Shown here one piece after another: positions 62,944 through 64,000 of a DNA stretch of 64,000 nt; the first letter of the stretch is position 1; every line of letters begins with the position of its first letter. The stretch spans positions 26,220-90,219 of the forward strand of contig JBJFFP010000058.1 of NCBI GenBank assembly GCA_051891855.1, given 5' to 3'. Both the position numbers and the translations under genes were made by a program. Source of the DNA: SFDP01 sp051891855. Lineage in GTDB: Bacteria; Bacillota; Clostridia; Lachnospirales; Lachnospiraceae. The notes beneath the pieces are model-generated. The model saw only the letters and a list, made by a program, of their open reading frames with translations. It ran no database searches and had not been told where the DNA came from.

Positions 62944-63912
62944 ATGAAGCTTAAAGGGCTTATAGCAGTTTTAATTATATTGATTATTGGTATTTTCGTC
63001 TTCAATTCGTTTACCTTTACTACGCAGGAAAATGAATATGCGGTAGTGAAGGAATTTGGAAAGATTACGGATACCTATGATTCCGCAGGATTAAGATTTA
63101 AAATTCCGTTCATTCAGAATATAACCTATATTCCAAAATCCATACAGCTGTATGATTTGAATCTTTCGGAAGTAATAACTTCGGACAAAAAGACGATGAT
63201 CGTTGATGCCTATGTTTTATGGAAAGTAAAAGATGCAAAAGTCTATACCTCTTCTCTAAATGCTTCTAATTCAACGGCACAGAGCAGATTGGATGTTATT
63301 GTATTTAATGCGATCAAGACAACCGTTTCCAGCATGACTCAGGATGAGGTAATCAAAAGCCGTAACGGTTATCAAATAGAAATCATAGATACGGATTTGG
63401 AAGATCTGGAGATTAACGATTATACGGAACTTTCAGAACAGGAGACAGATATCGGAAATATTTCCATATCGGATAAGCTATTGGAATGTATTGGAGACCA
63501 ACCTACCCAATATGGGCTGGAAATTCTTGATGTGGAGATAAAAATGCTTGATCTGCCGGAAGAGAACAAAGCAGCTGTGTATGAGAGGATGATTACGGAG
63601 CGAAACAATATTGCTACAGCTTATAAAGCACAGGGGGAATCTGCGGCACAGATTATTCGCAATACAACAGATGCAGAGGTGTCTGTTATGATTTCCGAAG
63701 CAGAAGCCAATGCCGAAAAGATAATTGCGGAGGGTGAGGCTGAATATATGCGGATATTATCCGAGGCTTACAATGATCCGGGAAAAGCAGACTTTTATTT
63801 GTTCAGTTTGCAGTTGGAATCCCTGAGAGACTCTTTGAGCGGAGAGGATAATCTTCTGATTTTAGGAGAAGACAGCCCATTTGCAAGCATATTTAACGGG
63901 ATTGGACAATAG
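62944..63912 (+). CDS. hflC: HflC-type prohibitin/SPFH membrane protein
   Basis: Partner of HflK, 322 residues from the ATG at 62944 (GGAGG six bases upstream; an ATG two codons earlier overlaps it). An N-terminal helix (about residues 4-22) is followed by the SPFH domain (TTQENEYAVVKEFGK, SAGLRFKIPF, VDAYVLWKV) and the coiled-coil tail (AEANAEKIIAEGEAEYMRILSEAY). An insert (residues about 150-180) is rich in acidic residues. The pair is common in Lachnospiraceae. Confidence 0.9.
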   Translation: MKLKGLIAVLIILIIGIFVFNSFTFTTQENEYAVVKEFGKITDTYDSAGLRFKIPFIQNITYIPKSIQLYDLNLSEVITSDKKTMIVDAYVLWKVKDAKVYTSSLNASNSTAQSRLDVIVFNAIKTTVSSMTQDEVIKSRNGYQIEIIDTDLEDLEINDYTELSEQETDIGNISISDKLLECIGDQPTQYGLEILDVEIKMLDLPEENKAAVYERMITERNNIATAYKAQGESAAQIIRNTTDAEVSVMISEAEANAEKIIAEGEAEYMRILSEAYNDPGKADFYLFSLQLESLRDSLSGEDNLLILGEDSPFASIFNGIGQ

Positions 63913-63958
63913 TTATTTACCTCATAAAACGGTAAAACGAAATACTGGTTGAATGAAT

Positions 63959-63988
63959 AGTTAAATTCCACTTGTAAAGTTAAATTCC
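63959..63988. repeat. Short direct repeat at the right edge
   Basis: AGTTAAATTCC occurs twice with 19 bases from start to start (63959 and 63978). It may be a binding site or the edge of an element beyond the window. Confidence 0.4.
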
Positions 63989-64000
63989 GTACTGAAGACT

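Noticed and set aside
1..64000. tRNA, rRNA, CRISPR arrays, prophage or intact insertion sequences
   Set aside because: None was recognised on either strand; the only mobile-element trace is the Rpn-type remnant at 61.2-61.6 kb.

Overview
The window looks like a chromosomal segment of a low-GC-to-moderate-GC, spore-forming anaerobic Firmicute, most likely of the family Lachnospiraceae. This is inferred from gene order and gene content: nadK-argR-recN-spoIVB, type III glutamine synthetase, an ANTAR regulator beside glnA, DapL, dipicolinate synthase DpaAB, an asparagine synthetase in the dpa operon, HflK/HflC, and strong AGGAGG ribosome binding sites. No tRNA, rRNA, CRISPR array or intact insertion sequence was seen.

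Layout. 1-3.8 kb: end of NAD kinase, ArgR, RecN and the sporulation protease SpoIVB; spo0A, the usual next gene, is absent. 3.8-8.2 kb (minus): a CstA-family carbon (probably pyruvate) transporter, then a LytTR response regulator, a LytS-type sensor kinase and a small Cys-rich membrane protein in one operon with a good promoter. 8.3-10.3 kb: a one-domain EamA protein and an accessory patch with gene remnants and an unrecognised membrane-anchored protein.

10.4-39.8 kb is a dense block for glutamine production and use: purF and glnN (minus), pyrG-gltB-gltD-glnA-ANTAR-dapL (plus), a chemoreceptor, carAB (minus), asnB-purB-purA (plus), and a second asnB that ends a dpaA-dpaB-asnB sporulation operon (minus). 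Six of these proteins are glutamine-dependent amidotransferases. Four transcription units (glnN-purF, pyrG-gltBD-glnA, carAB, asnB-purBA) start with a leader that holds an intrinsic terminator and a short hairpin with a six-base loop of the form AARGGY. In three of them the loop plus the 3' half of that hairpin is itself the 5' arm of the terminator. This is what RNA targets of ANTAR antiterminators look like, and a candidate regulator (an ANTAR protein with a degenerate receiver) is encoded right after glnA. This proposed glutamine-centred antitermination regulon is the main candidate system in the window; it is inference from sequence reading and was not computed.

41-46.5 kb: a YeiH-type membrane protein, a 46-residue ORF with a strong ribosome binding site ahead of coaX, a TraX-like protein, a Spo0A DNA-binding domain with no receiver preceded by its own promoter and terminator, and a lone glycogen synthase. 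46.5-56.3 kb: two very large secreted proteins, one built of five divergent copies of a roughly 300-400-residue probable beta-helix module, the other a wall glucosaminidase with a long tail of Ig-like and YTG-type repeats. 56.3-64 kb: a membrane-anchored MORN protein, a cytidylate-kinase-like protein, an NdpA-like nucleoid protein, an Mbeg1-like lipase, a cyclase-family hydrolase with promoter plus operator-like palindrome, the tail of an Rpn-type nuclease, and hflK-hflC.
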